Shown here in pieces: positions 1-9,242 of a stretch of 64,000 nucleotides of DNA. The notes under the pieces were generated by a model that saw only the letters and a program-made list of their open reading frames with translations, did not search any database and was not told the origin of the DNA. The stretch is from contig OMRP01000003.1 of NCBI GenBank assembly GCA_900313615.1, forward strand, positions 124,001-188,000, given 5' to 3'. The translations under genes were made by a program, and so were the position numbers. Within the stretch, counting starts at the first letter, position 1. Every line of letters begins with the position of its first letter. Origin of the DNA: an uncultured Prevotellaceae bacterium. Lineage in GTDB: Bacteria > Bacteroidota > Bacteroidia > Bacteroidales > Bacteroidaceae.

Positions 1-2
1 GC

Positions 3-1232
3 CCCAACCACCTGATGACCATCTGGCTAAAGCCCAGTGTGGAAGTGAAAGTAACGGGTACAGACTGCCTCTACCCATTGTGGAAAGTGGATAGTCCACT
101 CCCTGAACAGCAGACACTCAGCCGTATTACGGAATATGGTTATGACACGCTGGCAGAGTTGTTACGACTTAGTCTTGCCAATGCTCCGTGGGAAGAAGAA
201 AGGCCTGTCTATATGAAATACTTGAAACAGACGATGGACATTCTTCCCTCTTTGCCGGTAGATGCGGCATCGCTCGATGAGTTGGACGGAGTGGCTATGA
301 TGGCAAGAAACTATACTAAGGACTTCCCTGATATGGAGCAATTAAAGGTATTGGAGGCATCAACCGCCGCCCGTGCGCCAAAAGGATTTGAAGAGGAACT
401 GGCGCAAATACACACTCAGGTTTATCCGCCACATATTTTGCAAGTAGGTGAAGAGGCCATCGATGCTGAATTGATAGATATGCAGGGGCAGAAGCACCAC
501 CTTGCCGAAGTGCTCGGTCAGACCGGCAAATATGTGCTACTCGATTTCTGGAGCCTGGGATGCTACCCCTGCCGCATATCAGAGCCAGAGATGAGGGAGG
601 CCTATGATAAGATGCAAGGCAAACTGGAAATCATCGGTATCAATCAGGATAAACCCTCTGCTTGGCAAGAGGACGATTTCAGCAAGAGCATCGCCTGGAA
701 GAATTGGAACGATGGAAAGATGGGCAAAGCCGACATAGAAAATCGCTATTGCGATATAAAAGCCATACCTTATTATGTATTAATTTCGCCCAACAAGCAC
801 ATTCTTTGGAAGGGTGCAGGATATGGCGCAGGATGGTTCTTGGGTATGGCAGAGGCCATCAGCGGCCACAAACAGGATAATACAACCAACCTCCAACTTG
901 CTATCCAAAAGGTGGATGTTGATGCCTGTAGAACCACCGTCAGTTTCCGATTCTATGGTCAGGAGGGCTATTGGTTCCGCATTGCCAAAGATTCCTATCT
1001 TGAAGCTAATGGGAAAAAATATAAATTGACATCTGCCGATGGCATTACGCTTGATGAGAACAGCTATCCCAAACTGAAAGCGTCTGCAATCACAGAAGGT
1101 ATTATGGGCAAACTATTCTTCACAGACTTCACGCTTACCTTTGAACCATTCGACACCATCCCCACCACCTTCGACTACAAAGAGGGCGATGGCGAGGGTG
1201 CTTTTGTCATACGCAATGTATCAGTTGAGTAA
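3..1232 (+). CDS. TlpA/ResA-like thioredoxin-domain protein (5' end outside window)
   Basis: The reading frame is open to the left edge, with no stop before the first ATG at 15, so the gene starts outside the window. From the ATG at 15 there are 405 residues. The first 30 or so are beta-rich and end in a segment resembling the tail of the DUF4369 domain that often precedes TlpA-like thioredoxins in Bacteroidetes (inference). The thioredoxin fold spans about residues 145-275, with a CYPC redox motif at 183-186 (after LLDFWS) and the cis-proline region AIPYYV at 250-255. A C-terminal extension of about 130 residues (275-405) is not recognised. Such proteins are usually exported thiol-disulfide oxidoreductases, but the signal peptide would lie outside the window. 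The thioredoxin assignment is firm; the substrate is unknown. Confidence 0.85.
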   Translation, partial: PNHLMTIWLKPSVEVKVTGTDCLYPLWKVDSPLPEQQTLSRITEYGYDTLAELLRLSLANAPWEEERPVYMKYLKQTMDILPSLPVDAASLDELDGVAMMARNYTKDFPDMEQLKVLEASTAARAPKGFEEELAQIHTQVYPPHILQVGEEAIDAELIDMQGQKHHLAEVLGQTGKYVLLDFWSLGCYPCRISEPEMREAYDKMQGKLEIIGINQDKPSAWQEDDFSKSIAWKNWNDGKMGKADIENRYCDIKAIPYYVLISPNKHILWKGAGYGAGWFLGMAEAISGHKQDNTTNLQLAIQKVDVDACRTTVSFRFYGQEGYWFRIAKDSYLEANGKKYKLTSADGITLDENSYPKLKASAITEGIMGKLFFTDFTLTFEPFDTIPTTFDYKEGDGEGAFVIRNVSVE

Positions 1233-1328
1233 ATAAACGAATGTCGCTTGTGAGCAAGATAATTGAAGAGAACGTTATCTCCGTTAGTAACGCTAGTTAA
1301 ATGACAGACAGATATAATTAGAATTGAA

Positions 1329-2333
1329 ATGAAACAAATTAGTTTTGCTTTTGCATTTCTTGCAGTTTTGGCGTTCACTTCATGTGGTGGCAGCGATGAT
1401 GAGAATTCCAATGTGGTTGTTGACCCTGTTCCCGAGTTGGAAAAGCCTACAGCTGCCACGGCACTTACACTTGAGAATTCACCCATCATGGATGGCTCTG
1501 ATTCCACAGAACCACTGCGGACCCTGTTGATGTGCCGATTACTTGGTATGGAGTGTGAATGGATTCAGCACCTTGCAACTGATGGAAGATGGGGAATCGT
1601 TCCATTGTGGTATAAACTGTCAGATGTCGATAAAACTGCCTTGCAGCGGATTTTGAATAACCGAAATACGCATGGCTCGTTTGTTAGCCTGATAGATGGC
1701 GAGAACGACATCATCATCACTGCGCGTGGTATCAGTCGTGACGAGCAGAAGTATGCTGACGAGAAAAACGTAGCAATTACCTCATGTCCGGTTGCAAAGG
1801 ACGCTTTTGTGTTCATTGTCAATCCAAAGAATCCCGTTCGCAATCTTACCATAGGGCAGATACAGAAGATATACACGGGCGAGATACGTAACTGGAAGGA
1901 GGTAGGGGGTAACGATGCGACCATCAATCCCTATATACGCAATGCCAACTCGGGCAGTCAAGAGAAGATGGAGACGATTGTGATGAATGGCCTAACTATG
2001 ATTGACTGGCCTGAAATGATAGGCTATGTCATGTTGTCTCCATATTATCAACTTGAGCAGGACGAGAACGGAATAGCCTATACTCCATTCTATTATTACG
2101 ACACCATAGTAAATGATGACCGCACACAGGTGATTGGCGTAAATGGTGTAATGCCTGATAAATCATCCATCAAGAACAATTCTTATCCCTACGTGACCGA
2201 GGTAATGGTAAGTGTACGCTCCGACGTTGACAAATCGAGTACAGCCTATCAGTTGTTCTACCAACTTGCTACAGGGCAACATAACAATATTGTGAAGGAA
2301 AGTGGATATGTCATGATGAATTATGGCAGATGA
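1329..2333 (+). CDS. PstS-like phosphate/anion-binding lipoprotein
   Basis: A 334-residue exported protein with a lipoprotein signal peptide: hydrophobic residues 5-17, lipobox FTSC and lipidation Cys19, followed by the GGSDDE type of start common in exported Bacteroidetes lipoproteins. The body resembles the PBP-like domain of the phosphate ABC-transporter binding protein PstS. A DGSDST loop at 55-60 is in the usual phosphate-binding position. The family stretch KDAFVFIVNPKNPV is at 157-170, followed by IYTGEIRNWKEVGG at 181-194 and NANSGSQEKME at 205-215. No pstC, pstA or pstB is adjacent, so it may act as a stand-alone binding or signalling lipoprotein. The 96-base gap upstream contains no obvious gene. 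Confidence 0.8.
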   Translation: MKQISFAFAFLAVLAFTSCGGSDDENSNVVVDPVPELEKPTAATALTLENSPIMDGSDSTEPLRTLLMCRLLGMECEWIQHLATDGRWGIVPLWYKLSDVDKTALQRILNNRNTHGSFVSLIDGENDIIITARGISRDEQKYADEKNVAITSCPVAKDAFVFIVNPKNPVRNLTIGQIQKIYTGEIRNWKEVGGNDATINPYIRNANSGSQEKMETIVMNGLTMIDWPEMIGYVMLSPYYQLEQDENGIAYTPFYYYDTIVNDDRTQVIGVNGVMPDKSSIKNNSYPYVTEVMVSVRSDVDKSSTAYQLFYQLATGQHNNIVKESGYVMMNYGR

Positions 2334-2411
2334 TACTATCCCTTCAATAACCATAACAATATTAAAAAGGAAATTTCGTTATAGAAATATAAGAACAGTA
2401 TAATTAATAAA

Positions 2412-2819
2412 ATGAAACCAATGAAATATTTGAATGTACTTCTTTTGGCATTGTTTGTTTTCTCCTTCGCTTCATGTGGCGATGATGACATCGAAATCGC
2501 AAGTCTTGCAGGAAAATGGATAAAAGTATATGATGAGGGTGTGGCAACTGATGGATATGTGTATTATACATTTACACAGAAAACAGAACGAACAGGATTC
2601 GTCCTCATCGAAGTGTCCGATGTGTTTGCTGGAGACAGTCAATATGAACGCGAATTTGCCCTCAGCAAGGACTATAAACAAATAACCATCTTCAAAGGAA
2701 TGTATGGTGGTGACCCGGAAACACAGACATACAACATCATAAGCCTTAACTCCAAGCGTCTCACATGGTCGTTGGACGGACATTCAGACATAGAGGAAAA
2801 CTTTGAAAAAATCAACTAA
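2412..2819 (+). CDS. Small lipoprotein, lipocalin-like domain
   Basis: A 135-residue protein with a clear lipoprotein signal: KYLNVLLLALFVFSFASC, lipidated Cys22, then GDDDIE. After the signal, the pattern LAGKWIKVYDEG followed by alternating beta strands resembles the lipocalin-like small lipoproteins of Bacteroidetes, in which a conserved Trp sits in the first strand (inference from pattern). It lies 78 bases after the PstS-like lipoprotein gene on the same strand and may be co-transcribed. Its ligand and function are not recognisable. It ends 55 bases before the -33 element of the leu operon promoter. Confidence 0.7.
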   Translation: MKPMKYLNVLLLALFVFSFASCGDDDIEIASLAGKWIKVYDEGVATDGYVYYTFTQKTERTGFVLIEVSDVFAGDSQYEREFALSKDYKQITIFKGMYGGDPETQTYNIISLNSKRLTWSLDGHSDIEENFEKIN

Positions 2820-2873
2820 AAGTAGAGAAAAGCGTCAATTCGTAATTATTTTTGCAAATTTTCTTCCAAATTG

Positions 2874-2905
2874 TTTGCGTGTAAAAAATAAATGTTATAA
2901 TTTTG
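2874..2905 (+). promoter_or_regulatory. Promoter of the leu operon
   Basis: The -33 element TTTG (2874-2877) and -7 element TAATTTTG (2898-2905) are separated by 20 bases. This matches the Bacteroidetes sigma-ABfr consensus TTTG-N19-21-TAnnTTTG. Transcription should start near 2911-2913, about 17 bases before the leader-peptide ATG. Confidence 0.8.
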
Positions 2906-2928
2906 CACGCGATTTAAAGATTGTAACA

Positions 2929-2997
2929 ATGAACACCAACTTGTCCATTATTATTGCCTCCCTACCGCTTCGACTGCGTACTGCGCAATGGAAGTGA
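2929..2997 (+). CDS. leuL: Leucine/isoleucine leader peptide (22 aa)
   Basis: A 22-codon frame begins about 17 bases after the predicted transcription start and ends at TGA 2995-2997. It contains three consecutive Ile codons (7-9, all ATT) and four Leu codons at 5, 12, 14 and 16 (TTG, CTA, CTT, CTG). Thus 7 of 22 codons are for the two amino acids that the downstream operon appears to make. The product has no recognisable function of its own. Its position between a good promoter and competing hairpins before leuA marks it as the sensor of a translation-controlled attenuator. The symbol leuL is by analogy with the enterobacterial leucine leader; there is no sequence homology. Confidence 0.78.
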   Translation: MNTNLSIIIASLPLRLRTAQWK

Positions 2998-3075
2998 AAA
3001 AGGCATGCACGTATATAATGACTATTGTTAAACATATACAAGACCTTTCCCACTTCCACGTGAGAAAGGTCTTGT
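2989..3075 (+). promoter_or_regulatory. Leu-operon attenuator (antiterminator and terminator/sequestering hairpins)
   Basis: Hairpin A pairs 3038-3053 with 3060-3075: 12 base pairs, one C-A mismatch, then 3 base pairs, with loop TTCCAC. It ends 6 bases before the first possible leuA ATG. Competing pairing B joins 2989-3003 (last codons and stop of the leader, plus AAAAAGG) to 3044-3058: 8 and 5 base pairs around a 2x2 mismatch. B consumes the left arm of A. A ribosome at the leader stop codon would cover 2989-3003 and favour A; one stalled at the Ile/Leu codons (2941-2976) would leave 2989-3003 free and favour B. Only a weak U-rich tail (CATTT) follows A, so A may block ribosome access to leuA rather than, or as well as, terminating transcription. 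Confidence 0.75.
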
Positions 3076-3081
3076 CATTTA

Positions 3082-4590
3082 ATGAAGATTATGACAGATA
3101 AATTGTACATTTTCGACACGACACTACGCGATGGCGAACAAGTGCCAGGATGCCAACTCAATACCGTGGAGAAAATTGAAGTGGCCAAACAACTGGAACT
3201 ACTTGGTGTCGATGTTATCGAGGCGGGCTTTCCTATTTCCAGCCCCGGCGATTTCCATTCGGTAATTGAGATTTCCAAGGCTGTTACTTGGCCCACCATT
3301 TGTGCATTGACGCGTGCCGTGGAAAAAGATATCGATCTGGCGGCTGAATCGCTTCAATATGCCAAGCATAAACGAATTCATACGGGTATAGGTACTAGTG
3401 ACTACCATATCAAATACAAGTTCAATTCTACGCGTGAGGAAATCATAGAGCGGGCTGTGGCTGCAGTAAAATATGCCAAAGGATATGTGGAAGATGTGGA
3501 GTTCTATGCCGAAGATGCAGGCCGTACCGATAATGAATACCTTGCTAGGGTGGTGGAGGCCGTTATCAAAGCTGGTGCGACGGTGGTCAATATTCCTGAC
3601 ACGACGGGTTATTGCCTGCCTGAAGAATATGGCCAGAAAATTAAATATCTCATGGAGCATGTTGATGGCATAGACAAAGCCATCATTTCCACCCACTGCC
3701 ATAATGACCTAGGCATGGCTACTGCCAACTCTTTCAGTGGGGTCATGAACGGTGCACGACAGGTGGAGGTGACCATCAATGGTATCGGTGAACGCGCAGG
3801 TAACACCTCGCTTGAGGAGATAGCCATGATTCTCAAATGCCATAAATACCTGAATATTGAAACAAACATCAACACTACGAAAATATACCCCATCAGCCGT
3901 ATGGTGTCTGGGTTGATGAACATGCCTGTTCAACCCAACAAGGCGGTAGTGGGTAGGAACGCTTTTGCCCATTCCAGTGGTATCCACCAGGATGGTGTGC
4001 TCAAAAATGTCGCTACTTACGAAATCATGAACCCCAAAGATGTTGGCATTGACGAAAACTCTATTGTGCTGACGGCACGTTCAGGACGCGCAGCACTGAA
4101 ATACCGTTTGAATGTGCTGGGTGTTAATGTGCAAAACGAGGCGAAGGTTGACAAAATATACGAAAAGTTCCTCAAATTGGCTGACAGCAAGAAGGAAATC
4201 AATGATGATGACATCTTAATGCTAGCTGGCGCTGATACCGCAGAGTCGCATGCCGTAAAACTCGATTTCCTACAGGTGACCACCGGCATGGGGGTGAAGA
4301 GCGTAGCAAGTATTGGACTCGATATCAGTGGACAGAAGTTTGAAGAGGCGTCAACGGGTAATGGCCCTGTGGATGCCGCCATCAAGGCGATGAAAAAAAT
4401 CATACAGAAAAAAATGACCATCAGGGAGTTTACCATACAAGCCATATCCAAAGGATCTGATGATGTGGGTAAAGTACACATGCAAGTGGAATACAATGGC
4501 AGCCTCTACTATGGTTTCGGAGCCAATACTGACATCGTAACGGCATCGGTCGAGGCGTATCTCGACTGTATTAACAAATTCAAGAACTGA
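3082..4590 (+). CDS. leuA: 2-isopropylmalate synthase
   Basis: Condenses 2-oxoisovalerate with acetyl-CoA to give 2-isopropylmalate, the first committed step of leucine synthesis. It has 502 residues, in the usual range for bacterial LeuA. The TIM-barrel domain carries DTTLRDGEQ at 12-20, metal-binding HCHND at 205-209 and GIGERAGN at 234-241. [10 protein letters not shown] at 100-109 is the substrate-pocket signature of true isopropylmalate synthases. The C-terminal regulatory domain (about 370-500, with STGNGP) is the site of leucine feedback in the family. An in-frame ATG at 3091 (MTDKLYIF) is an equally plausible start, would remove three residues, and leaves more room after the upstream hairpin. 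First structural gene of the leu operon; leuC follows after 7 bases. Confidence 0.95.
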   Translation: MKIMTDKLYIFDTTLRDGEQVPGCQLNTVEKIEVAKQLELLGVDVIEAGFPISSPGDFHSVIEISKAVTWPTICALTRAVEKDIDLAAESLQYAKHKRIHTGIGTSDYHIKYKFNSTREEIIERAVAAVKYAKGYVEDVEFYAEDAGRTDNEYLARVVEAVIKAGATVVNIPDTTGYCLPEEYGQKIKYLMEHVDGIDKAIISTHCHNDLGMATANSFSGVMNGARQVEVTINGIGERAGNTSLEEIAMILKCHKYLNIETNINTTKIYPISRMVSGLMNMPVQPNKAVVGRNAFAHSSGIHQDGVLKNVATYEIMNPKDVGIDENSIVLTARSGRAALKYRLNVLGVNVQNEAKVDKIYEKFLKLADSKKEINDDDILMLAGADTAESHAVKLDFLQVTTGMGVKSVASIGLDISGQKFEEASTGNGPVDAAIKAMKKIIQKKMTIREFTIQAISKGSDDVGKVHMQVEYNGSLYYGFGANTDIVTASVEAYLDCINKFKN

Positions 4591-4597
4591 AACGAAC

Positions 4598-5992
4598 ATG
4601 AACACGCTTTTCGACAAGATTTGGGACAAACATGTGGTAAAAAACATACCCGATGGTCCCACGCAGTTATATATTGACAGGCTCTATTGTCATGAGGTGA
4701 CTTCGCCACAGGCTTTTGATGGCATGAGGGCGCGTGGCCTGAAATGCTTTCGCCCCGGACAGATTATCTGCATGCCCGACCATAACACGCAGACACATGA
4801 CCAAGACAAGCCCATCGCCGATCCCGTATCAAGGAAACAAGTGGAAACGTTGGAACGGAACTGCAAGGAGTTTGGGCTTACGCATTATGGCATGATGTCG
4901 CCAGACAATGGCATAATCCATGTGGTGGGACCGGAGAAAGGACTTTCCCTACCGGGCATGACCATTGTGTGTGGCGATTCGCATACTTCTACACATGGAG
5001 CGATGGGGGCTGTCGCATTTGGCATCGGCACTTCCGAGGTGGAGATGGTCATGGCATCGCAGTGTATCCTACAACAGAAACCGAAGTCGATGCGCATCAC
5101 CATCAATGGGAAATTGAATGATGGCGTGGTCGCCAAGGATGTGGCATTGTACTTGATGTCTCGCCTCACCACGTCGGGCGCTACGGGCTATTTCGTGGAA
5201 TATGCTGGCCCTGTGGTGGAAGCTATGAGCATGGAAGGGAGGCTTACACTCTGCAACCTATCCATCGAAATGGGCGCACGTGGAGGGTTTATCGCCCCAG
5301 ACGAGACTACTTTTGCTTACTTGAAAGACAAACCTTATGCTCCGAAGGGCAAGGCATGGGATGAGGCCGTAGCATATTGGAAGACGCTACGAAGTGGCGA
5401 CGATGCCGTCTTCGACCAAGAACTATCGTTCGATGCTGCTGATATAGAACCGCGTATCACTTATGGCACCAATCCAGGAATGGGTATTGGTATTACTGAG
5501 AATATCCCGGGCCTTGGCGATATTGATGATTCGGGAAAGACTTCCTTCATGAAGGCTTTGGCATATATGGGCTTTGAACCGGGAGAAAGGTTATTGGGAA
5601 AACCCATAGATTATGTGTTCCTTGGAGCGTGTACCAATGGGCGGATTGAGGACTTCCGTACCTTTGCCAATATCGTCAGAGGTAAGAAAAAAGCACCCGG
5701 TATCGTCGCGTGGCTCGTACCAGGAAGCTGGAAAGTCTACCAACAGATTTGTGATGAGGGAATAGAAACGATTCTAACCGAGGCGGGTTTTGAAGTGCGA
5801 CAGCCTGGATGTTCGGCCTGTTTGGCGATGAATGACGATAAAGTGCCCGTGGGAAAGTATTGTGTATCTACCAGCAACCGTAATTTCGAAGGTCGGCAGG
5901 GTCTTGGTGCCCGTACGCTGCTTGTCTCCCCACTCGTTGCTGCAGCGGCAGCCATAACAGGAAAAATAACAGACCCCAGACAATATCTCTAA
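4598..5992 (+). CDS. leuC: 3-isopropylmalate dehydratase, large subunit
   Basis: Aconitase-family subunit that, with LeuD, isomerises 2-isopropylmalate to 3-isopropylmalate. Its 464 residues match the family. The three cysteines that ligate the [4Fe-4S] cluster are visible: Cys345 in GACTNGR, and Cys405 and Cys408 in GCSACLAMN. Other family segments include [11 protein letters not shown] (125-135) and [10 protein letters not shown] (426-435). The same enzyme class converts citramalate to 3-methylmalate, which matters because a likely citramalate synthase gene lies two genes downstream. It lies between leuA (7-base gap) and leuD (4-base gap), so translation is probably coupled. Confidence 0.96.
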   Translation: MNTLFDKIWDKHVVKNIPDGPTQLYIDRLYCHEVTSPQAFDGMRARGLKCFRPGQIICMPDHNTQTHDQDKPIADPVSRKQVETLERNCKEFGLTHYGMMSPDNGIIHVVGPEKGLSLPGMTIVCGDSHTSTHGAMGAVAFGIGTSEVEMVMASQCILQQKPKSMRITINGKLNDGVVAKDVALYLMSRLTTSGATGYFVEYAGPVVEAMSMEGRLTLCNLSIEMGARGGFIAPDETTFAYLKDKPYAPKGKAWDEAVAYWKTLRSGDDAVFDQELSFDAADIEPRITYGTNPGMGIGITENIPGLGDIDDSGKTSFMKALAYMGFEPGERLLGKPIDYVFLGACTNGRIEDFRTFANIVRGKKKAPGIVAWLVPGSWKVYQQICDEGIETILTEAGFEVRQPGCSACLAMNDDKVPVGKYCVSTSNRNFEGRQGLGARTLLVSPLVAAAAAITGKITDPRQYL

Positions 5993-5996
5993 TAGT

Positions 5997-6587
5997 ATGA
6001 AACAGAAATTCAATATTGTTACCAGCACTTGCGTTCCCCTCCCATTGGAGAATGTGGATACCGACCAGATTATTCCAGCACGATATCTAAAAGCCACCGA
6101 CAAGAATGATTTCGGTGAGAAACTATTCTATGATTGGAGATACGATAAAGATGGACGACCGAAGAAAGACTTTGTGCTCAACGACCCCAAGTATGGTGGT
6201 TGCATTCTCGTGGCCGGAAAAAACTTCGGTTCGGGTTCGTCGCGTGAACATGCGGCATGGGCTATTGCGGGATATGGTTTTCGCGTAGTGGTAAGTTCTT
6301 TTTTCGCCGATATACACAAGAACAACGAACTCAATAATTTCGTTTTGCCTGTAGTGGTGAGTGAGGATTTCCTATCCGAACTATTCCACACTATCAACGA
6401 CAACCCGAAGAGCGAAGTGACAGTTGATTTGCCACAACAGACCATCACCAACCTGTCTACCGGCCGTAGTGAACATTTTGAAATCAATGCATATAAGAAA
6501 CATTGTTTGATGAATGGTCTTGATGATATCGACTATCTCGTCGACAACAAACAGTTAATTGAAGAATGGGAACGACAAAACCAGTGA
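5997..6587 (+). CDS. leuD: 3-isopropylmalate dehydratase, small subunit
   Basis: Swivel-domain partner of LeuC; 196 residues, the normal length. The start MKQKFNIVTSTCVPLPLENVDTDQIIPARY region has the family segment NVDTDQIIPARY at 19-30, and FGSGSSREHAAWAI at 77-90 is the substrate-binding loop. It starts 4 bases after the leuC stop, and its last 22 bases overlap the likely start of the next gene, consistent with a tightly coupled operon. Confidence 0.96.
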   Translation: MKQKFNIVTSTCVPLPLENVDTDQIIPARYLKATDKNDFGEKLFYDWRYDKDGRPKKDFVLNDPKYGGCILVAGKNFGSGSSREHAAWAIAGYGFRVVVSSFFADIHKNNELNNFVLPVVVSEDFLSELFHTINDNPKSEVTVDLPQQTITNLSTGRSEHFEINAYKKHCLMNGLDDIDYLVDNKQLIEEWERQNQ

Positions 6588-8131
6588 GTAGTTATCGACG
6601 CATAGCACCGTTCATCGAAATTATGGATTCAACCCTGCGTGACGGTGAACAGACCAATGGCGTGTCGTTTCTGCCTCACGAGAAACTGATGATAGCACGG
6701 GCTCTGCTCAATGACCTGAATGTTGACCGTATTGAGGTGGGGTCGGCAGGTGTGTCGGAGGGCGAAGCCGATGCCGTGCGGATGATTTGTCGCTATGCGT
6801 CACGTATTGACATGCTTCATAAAGTGGAGGTGTTGGGGTTTGTCGATGGTCATCGTTCGGTGGATTGGATTGCGGATTGTGGGGCACAGACGGTAAACCT
6901 GTTGGGCAAAGGGTCGTTGCGCCATTGTAGGCAACAGCTGAACAAATCGCCTGAAGAACATATTGCCGATATCGAGGAAAGTGTGAATTATGCCGTATCG
7001 AAGGGTATGACCGTGAATGTCTATCTTGAGGATTGGAGCAATGGCATGAAGGATTCCCCAGGATATGTATACCAATTGATGGACGCCATTGCCAAAACCC
7101 CTGTGGCACGCTTCATGCTTCCCGACACCCTTGGTATCATGAACCCTTTGCAGGTGATTGAGTATTTTCGGAAAATGATGAAACGTTACCCCACATTGCA
7201 TTTTGATTTCCACGCACATAACGACTATGATTTGGCCGTGTCGAATTCTCTCGCTGCAGTGCTTTCTGGAGCCAAAGGCTTGCATGTGACAGTCAATGGG
7301 TTAGGCGAACGTTGTGGCAATGCGCCATTGGCAAGTGTTCAGGTTATTCTTAAGGACCACTTCAAGGCTCGTACCAATATCCGTGAGGATAAACTCAACA
7401 TGGTCAGCAAAATGGTGGAGGAATATAGTGCTGTGCCCATCGCACCCAATAAGCCCATTGTGGGTGAAAATGTGTTTACACAGGTGGCGGGGGTCCATGC
7501 TGATGGTGACAACAAAGACAATCTTTACTGCAACGACCTCATGCCTGAGCGTTTTGGCCGTAAGCGTGAATATGCGTTGGGCAAGACAAGTGGACGGGCG
7601 AACATCCTCCGAAATCTGCAAGAGATGGGACTGGAACTGACACCAGAGCAGACGAGAAAAGTGACCCAGCGCATCACTGAATTGGGTGATAGGAAAGAAA
7701 TTGTCACTCCAGAAGACCTTCCTTATATTGTGAGCGATGTACTGAAACACACCCCTCCAGTAGAAAAGGTGAAGTTGGTGAGCTATATGGTTACCACCTC
7801 ATACGGATTGAAGCCTTTGGCTAGCATCAAGGTGGAAATCAACGGCCGACAATATGAAGCCGACTCGACAGGTGATGGACAATATGACGCCTTTGTCAAG
7901 GCATTGAGAAAAATATACAAGACGAATCTAGACCGAACTTTTCCGCTATTGGAAAACTACGCTGTCACAATCCCCCCCGGTGGACGGACGGATGCCTTGG
8001 TACAGACGGTCATCACATGGCGCTATGACGACAAAACAATCCGTACACGTGCTCTCGATGCGGATCAGACCGAGGCGGCCATCAAAGCGACAATCAAGAT
8101 GCTAAATATGTTTGAGGAAAACAATAATTAG
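6566..8131 (+). CDS. cimA: Probable (R)-citramalate synthase (LeuA-family acyltransferase)
   Basis: 521-residue member of the HMGL-like family with a C-terminal LeuA-type regulatory domain. Catalytic motifs are DSTLRDGEQTNGVSF (from residue 21), HAHNDYDLAVSN and GLGERCGN. Unlike leuA here, it lacks the HxxxGTS pocket motif. In its place it has VNLLGKGSLRHC, followed by VNVYLEDWSNG, LPDTLG and FTQVAGVHADGD. From memory these match Leptospira interrogans citramalate synthase (CimA) closely over most of the barrel. CimA condenses pyruvate and acetyl-CoA to (R)-citramalate, opening the threonine-independent route to isoleucine, with LeuCD and LeuB doing the next steps. The start overlaps leuD by 22 bases; an internal ATG at 6623-6625 (MDSTLRDGEQ) is a less likely alternative. 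A second isopropylmalate synthase is the fallback reading. Confidence 0.8.
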   Translation: MGTTKPVSSYRRIAPFIEIMDSTLRDGEQTNGVSFLPHEKLMIARALLNDLNVDRIEVGSAGVSEGEADAVRMICRYASRIDMLHKVEVLGFVDGHRSVDWIADCGAQTVNLLGKGSLRHCRQQLNKSPEEHIADIEESVNYAVSKGMTVNVYLEDWSNGMKDSPGYVYQLMDAIAKTPVARFMLPDTLGIMNPLQVIEYFRKMMKRYPTLHFDFHAHNDYDLAVSNSLAAVLSGAKGLHVTVNGLGERCGNAPLASVQVILKDHFKARTNIREDKLNMVSKMVEEYSAVPIAPNKPIVGENVFTQVAGVHADGDNKDNLYCNDLMPERFGRKREYALGKTSGRANILRNLQEMGLELTPEQTRKVTQRITELGDRKEIVTPEDLPYIVSDVLKHTPPVEKVKLVSYMVTTSYGLKPLASIKVEINGRQYEADSTGDGQYDAFVKALRKIYKTNLDRTFPLLENYAVTIPPGGRTDALVQTVITWRYDDKTIRTRALDADQTEAAIKATIKMLNMFEENNN

Positions 8132-8171
8132 TACGTTTTATACGTTAAATATTTTATAAATCTGTACAATC

Positions 8172-9242
8172 ATGAATAAACTAAAAATAGCTGTATTGGC
8201 TGGCGATGGCATAGGGCCAGAAATCATGAAACAAGGTGTTGCCGTCATGGATGCCGTGGCTGAGAAGTTTGGCCATCAAGTTGAATATAAAGAGGCTATC
8301 TGTGGAGCCGATGCCATTGACAAAGTAGGTGACCCTTTCCCCGAAGAGACATTCCAGACTTGTCTTTGGGCTGATGCAGTGCTCTTTGCTGCAGTGGGCC
8401 ATCCCAAATACGATAATGATCCTACTTCGAAGGTGCGTCCTGAGCAGGGGCTGTTGGCCATGCGCAAAAAACTAGGGTTGTATGCCAATATACGTCCTAT
8501 ACAAACGTTTCCTTGTCTGTTGCACAAGAGTCCACTGAAAGAAGAATTGGTGCGTGGTGCCGATTTCATTTGCATTCGTGAATTGACAGGAGGCATGTAT
8601 TTTGGCGAGAAATACCAAGATGACAACATGGCCTATGACACCAACAAATACACAAGGCCGGAAGTGGAACGCATCCTTCGTGTTGGTTTTGAGTATGCAC
8701 TCAAACGTCACAAGCATCTCACGGTCGTCGACAAGGCCAATGTCTTGGCATCAAGCCGTTTGTGGCGACAGGTAGCCAAGGAGATGGAACCGCAATATCC
8801 TGATGTTTCCGTCGATTATATGTTTGTCGACAACGCTTCCATGCGTATGATTGTGGAACCGACATTCTTCGACGTCATAGTAACAGAGAACACGTTTGGT
8901 GACATTCTCACTGATGAAGGTAGTTGCATTTCTGGTTCAATGGGATTGCTTCCTTCGGCATCCACAGGCGAACACACACCGTTGTTCGAGCCTGTTCATG
9001 GTTCTTGGCCTCAAGCAACGGGTCAAAACATTGCCAACCCACTAGCACAGATTCTATCCGTGGCCATGCTGTATGAACATTTCGAACTTTTAGAAGAAGG
9101 TCGGTACATTCGTCAGGCTGTGGATGCCAGTCTTGACGCCCTCGTACGCACGCCGGAGATACAGGTGGAAGGCGCACCGCATTATGGCACGAAAGAGGTG
9201 GGCGAGTGGATCGTTGATTATATCAAGAATTTATCTGTATGA
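8172..9242 (+). CDS. leuB: 3-isopropylmalate dehydrogenase
   Basis: NAD-dependent oxidative decarboxylase of 3-isopropylmalate; if the citramalate route operates it would also act on 3-methylmalate. 356 residues, typical length. Family segments: GDGIGPEIM at 11-19, [21 protein letters not shown] region near 88-108, [10 protein letters not shown], the metal/substrate Asp segments in [12 protein letters not shown], and [13 protein letters not shown] for cofactor binding. It follows the citramalate synthase gene after a 40-base A/T-rich gap, the longest gap within the operon, and its stop overlaps the start of the next gene as ATGA. Confidence 0.96.
   Translation: MNKLKIAVLAGDGIGPEIMKQGVAVMDAVAEKFGHQVEYKEAICGADAIDKVGDPFPEETFQTCLWADAVLFAAVGHPKYDNDPTSKVRPEQGLLAMRKKLGLYANIRPIQTFPCLLHKSPLKEELVRGADFICIRELTGGMYFGEKYQDDNMAYDTNKYTRPEVERILRVGFEYALKRHKHLTVVDKANVLASSRLWRQVAKEMEPQYPDVSVDYMFVDNASMRMIVEPTFFDVIVTENTFGDILTDEGSCISGSMGLLPSASTGEHTPLFEPVHGSWPQATGQNIANPLAQILSVAMLYEHFELLEEGRYIRQAVDASLDALVRTPEIQVEGAPHYGTKEVGEWIVDYIKNLSV

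Noticed and set aside
2847-2854. Second -7-like element TATTTTTG upstream of the leu promoter
   Set aside because: No TTTG at the -33 distance, and the downstream promoter is a full consensus match.
2803-2997. A 64-codon frame running through the end of the lipocalin-like gene into the leu leader
   Set aside because: It crosses the promoter elements at 2874-2905, so the transcript would begin inside it; the 22-codon frame from 2929 fits the promoter and hairpins better.
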